Shown: piece after piece, positions 41,889-43,834 of the stretch
Layout: every line of letters starts with the position of its first letter
Numbering within the stretch: the stretch's first letter is position 1
NCBI GenBank assembly: GCA_017445015.1
Contig: JAFSVL010000077.1
Span: 1-43,834 of the forward strand
DNA length: 43,834 bases
DNA from: Bacteroidales bacterium
GTDB lineage: Bacteria > Bacteroidota > Bacteroidia > Bacteroidales > UBA932
Direction: 5' to 3'
The notes under the pieces: generated by a model
The model's database searches: none
Seen by the model: the letters and a program-made list of their open reading frames with translations, nothing else
What the model was told of the DNA's origin: nothing
Program-made: the position numbers and the translations under genes

Positions 41889-41945
41889 TTGGGATAAATA
41901 AAGAAGATATGTTCCCTCCGGCTGGCCTGATTCCCCATTCTTATA

Positions 41946-43208
41946 TTGGTGCACGGAACCGAAATCCACTGCGGCTTCACCGACCAGGGCGGCGTCCTGA
42001 GTTCTCTGAACAACTACAACTACGTAGTTGCCGACGGCACCGGCCTTACTCCGAATTTCGATTTCGAGAACGGTGAGAAGCTTTCCTATATCGTTCGTCT
42101 CAAACTTCCTGCAGGTGTGAAGTGCATAGAATACACATGTCCGGCATCGTTCAAAGTAACGTCATCAGGTATTGAGACTATGTATGCCAAGGGGGAAAAC
42201 GATCCGTATTCAAATATCCCTACAAGGACAATAACAAGGTCAAACGTTTCGGCAACCAGAGATTTGTCCTATATCGTCATCCCGGCCATCAAGCACGACA
42301 GTAAGGCCTGGACCTATAACAGCAACAAGCAATATGGTAATATGAGGACCGGTGTGATCATTACCCTGCTCAACGACGCATCTGATAATGCAACCCTTTC
42401 CAATGGTTCCGTAATAGACAGCGACCTTTCTTCCAAGGGCGGCCAGGTAGGCACCTGGGATATGACCGGCGTGACCCTGATTGCAAGGCCCAGGCCCTCG
42501 GATGCCATCGAGGTTGTTACAACCGATTCTGTCACGGAATCAGACTCAAACTATTATTTCGATCTCACAGGAACGGATACCTTCTGGGCCCCTTTCAACG
42601 TGGGCGCATCTACCCCTGAAGGAAAGGGGACATATTATGCCTGGGGAGAAATTTCCACTCCCGAAGAGCGCAACAGGACAGATGGTTACTCTTTCCCTGG
42701 CTACTCTTTGAGGGGCCAGCCGAGCGGAGCTTCAACCAATTATTACAATTACATCTCGGTATATGCTGCGGTCGAGACCTCATCACTTGCCAGCCGTTAC
42801 AACACCATAAGGGGTGGACGTTACGATGTTGCCCGCGTCAAGTGGGGAAGCGCCTGGAGGATGCCCGGCTACATCGAGGCTTATGCAACCTTGAGGAAAG
42901 CAAGCTGGACTACCGTCAATGGTCAGGGCGGACTCTCTTACGGCGGAGTGTTCCTTCCTGGACACAATGCAAGGAAGGATAATGCAGAATACCAGCCCAA
43001 GAGTTTTGACCAGGCTTGCATCTGGTCGGCGGACCAGTTCCAGAGAAACCAGGGCGGCGCCGGCTATGATTGTGCCTATATGGTGGGCAGTAAGAGTGGT
43101 CACGGTTCCGCTGATTGGTGGCGCGGCAGTATCAAACGTGAATGGGGTATGCAGATCAGGCCCGTTCTCGCCAGCTCCACAATTAACGTATCCTACGGGG
43201 CCAAGTAA
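41946..43208 (+). pseudogene. FISUMP surface lipoprotein gene lacking its 5' end
   Basis: About 420 residues related to the three lipoproteins at 24184-32533. It begins in the middle of the fimbrillin-like domain, at the position matching VCTYDGQDG in its relatives (here HCGFTDQGG). Signal peptide, lipid-site cysteine and about 110-130 residues are missing. The frame opens at 41931 after a TGA and offers only TTG or GTG as starts, with no promoter or ribosome site. The rest is well preserved: LSYIVRLKLPAGVKCIEY, WAPFNVGAST, YYAWGEIS, YDVARVKWGSAWRMP, ACIWSADQ and WGMQIRPVL. G+C seems lower than in the related genes. It may be dead, or a silent cassette that recombines with an expressed copy; the recombinase gene ends 76 bp upstream. 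Confidence 0.75.
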
Positions 43209-43614
43209 ATCCTTACAGATACTGATATACCTTACCGCCCCGAGACCATCAACTGAGGCTCTTCCACTAAAATCCGCCCCCGGGCTGAAAAGGAGTTTGC
43301 GGCGGGTTTTCCCTGATCCATTCAGCCCGACAATCAGCAGCGCAGACACTTCGTTGGCTTTTTCGGGAACTCTTTGCAACACTAACGACTCACAAGACCT
43401 GTACAGGCAATATAAAGCCTGAACGATTCCGGAAATTATAGATGACCTGTTTGAAAATATACGGGAATGCGCGATAGCGGGCGAAACCAAAGAAAAATTT
43501 ACCATTTTCGCCCGCTATCCCGCAAATCTGGGATCACAATCATATGGTAATGTGTACGTCGAGTTATCTGGCGCTTGACGGGATTGAATTCGGCATTCTG
43601 TATTAGACGCGGTT
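43209..43614. other. Gene-free stretch with a strong hairpin
   Basis: No convincing gene was found in these 406 bases. Long open frames exist on both strands but they have no start context or family resemblance. The stretch contains a small dyad CAGGC/GCCTG (43404-43421) and the large hairpin at 43468-43524. It separates the truncated lipoprotein from the convergent partial gene at the right edge. Confidence 0.6.
43468..43524. repeat. Hairpin with 19-bp arms (one mismatch)
   Basis: Arms 43468-43486 (TGCGCGATAGCGGGCGAAA) and 43506-43524 (TTTCGCCCGCTATCCCGCA) pair except for one C-C mismatch, around a 19-nt loop. The inner 14 bp are perfect. No T-run follows on either side, so it is not a standard terminator. 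Confidence 0.75.
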
Positions 43615-43834
43615 TTATTCCTCTATGAACACAAACGAGTGCGGGTAGAGCTGCAGCAGAAGCGTACCGTCTTCCTGGAGGGCGACGGGGTATTCGGTGT
43701 ACATGTTGAATTCGTCGGTGATGTGGCAGCGGACCTTTCCGTCAAATGCTCCGCCGTCCAGGCGCACAGTAACGTCCTTGACGGCCGTGATGTTGTCGTC
43801 CAGCACATAACGGCTCACCAGAATGCCCAGCCTG
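43615..43834 (-). CDS. C-terminal end of a probable secreted glycoside hydrolase (partial)
   Basis: The last 72 or so residues of a minus-strand protein whose start lies beyond the window; the frame is open to the edge. The visible part is a beta-rich tail (LGILVSRYVLDDN, VTVRLDGG, VRCHITDEFNMY, LLQLYPHSFVFIEE). Such tails close beta-sandwich domains of several glycoside hydrolase families, for example GH39-like or GH51-like enzymes, but the family cannot be fixed from this fragment. A GTG at 43816-43818 could be read as a start of 67 residues, but the open upstream frame argues against that. Confidence 0.5.
   Translation of the reverse strand, partial: RLGILVSRYVLDDNITAVKDVTVRLDGGAFDGKVRCHITDEFNMYTEYPVALQEDGTLLLQLYPHSFVFIEE

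Noticed and set aside
42017-42030. Perfect 14-bp palindrome CAACTACGTAGTTG near the start of the 5'-less cassette
   Set aside because: A few 14-bp palindromes are expected in 44 kb by chance, and this one encodes conserved residues; I saw no second copy.
41946-43208. Possible diversity-generating retroelement target, because FISUMP resembles C-type lectin folds
   Set aside because: No reverse transcriptase, no template repeat and no adenine-biased variable end are visible in the window.
42783-43505. A minus-strand frame with a Walker-A-like string (GLNGSGKT) near 43320
   Set aside because: No Walker B or other ATPase motif follows, the rest is antisense to the FISUMP gene, and such short matches are expected by chance over six frames.
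1-43834. CRISPR arrays and rRNA genes
   Set aside because: I saw no regularly spaced repeats and no rRNA-like sequence on reading through the window.

Overview
The window comes from a Bacteroidota genome, most likely order Bacteroidales. The signs are a SusC/SusD pair with an ECF-sigma/FecR switch, a hybrid two-component regulator, fimbrillin- and FISUMP-type lipoproteins, Bacteroides-style TTTG/TAnnTTTG promoters, and a tRNA gene without an encoded CCA. Base composition looks like the mid-50s percent G+C by eye, so an Alistipes-like or Cryptobacteroides-like lineage fits better than low-GC Bacteroides. I cannot fix the genus.

Left part (1-13656), mostly housekeeping with a scar. The first ~140 bases are AT-rich and look like the end of an insertion element. 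They abut a hybrid two-component regulator that has lost its signal peptide and most of its propeller. Next come fumarate reductase/succinate dehydrogenase A and B subunits (no cytochrome b gene beside them), a tRNA-Arg(UCU) on the other strand, and a tightly coupled trio: a DUF4886-CE15 double esterase followed by both subunits of the electron-bifurcating transhydrogenase NfnAB. A LacI-family repressor diverges from a two-gene operon (sn-glycerol-1-phosphate dehydrogenase and a GlpT/UhpT-type antiporter). The 87-bp gap holds two overlapping consensus promoters and an operator-like dyad.

Middle part (13659-40534), a large polysaccharide-utilisation-type locus. A minus-strand set (GH3 glucosidase, ECF sigma factor, FecR anti-sigma) diverges from a SusC with an N-terminal STN signalling domain, SusD, and a secreted tyrosine-phosphatase-like lipoprotein. 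A bidirectional terminator follows. Then two divergent operons carry large lipoproteins that fuse a fimbrillin-like domain, a FISUMP domain and, in two cases, a three-part calcineurin-type phosphoesterase. The rightward operon continues with a stand-alone phosphoesterase, a heparinase II/III-like lyase and a GH92 alpha-mannosidase whose end is cut short where it runs into a convergent GH78 alpha-rhamnosidase. Four predicted phosphatases/phosphoesterases with mannosidase, rhamnosidase, glucosidase and a uronate-lyase-like enzyme suggest a phosphorylated, mannose- and uronate-containing glycan or glycolipid as target. This is the most novel-looking part of the window.

Right part (40535-43834), recombination debris. 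A tyrosine recombinase gene is broken by one in-frame TAA and bracketed by an 11-bp direct repeat. Next to it is a FISUMP lipoprotein gene lacking its whole 5' end, like a silent cassette. A ~400-bp gene-free stretch with a strong 19-bp-arm hairpin follows, and the window ends inside the C-terminus of a probable secreted enzyme on the minus strand.
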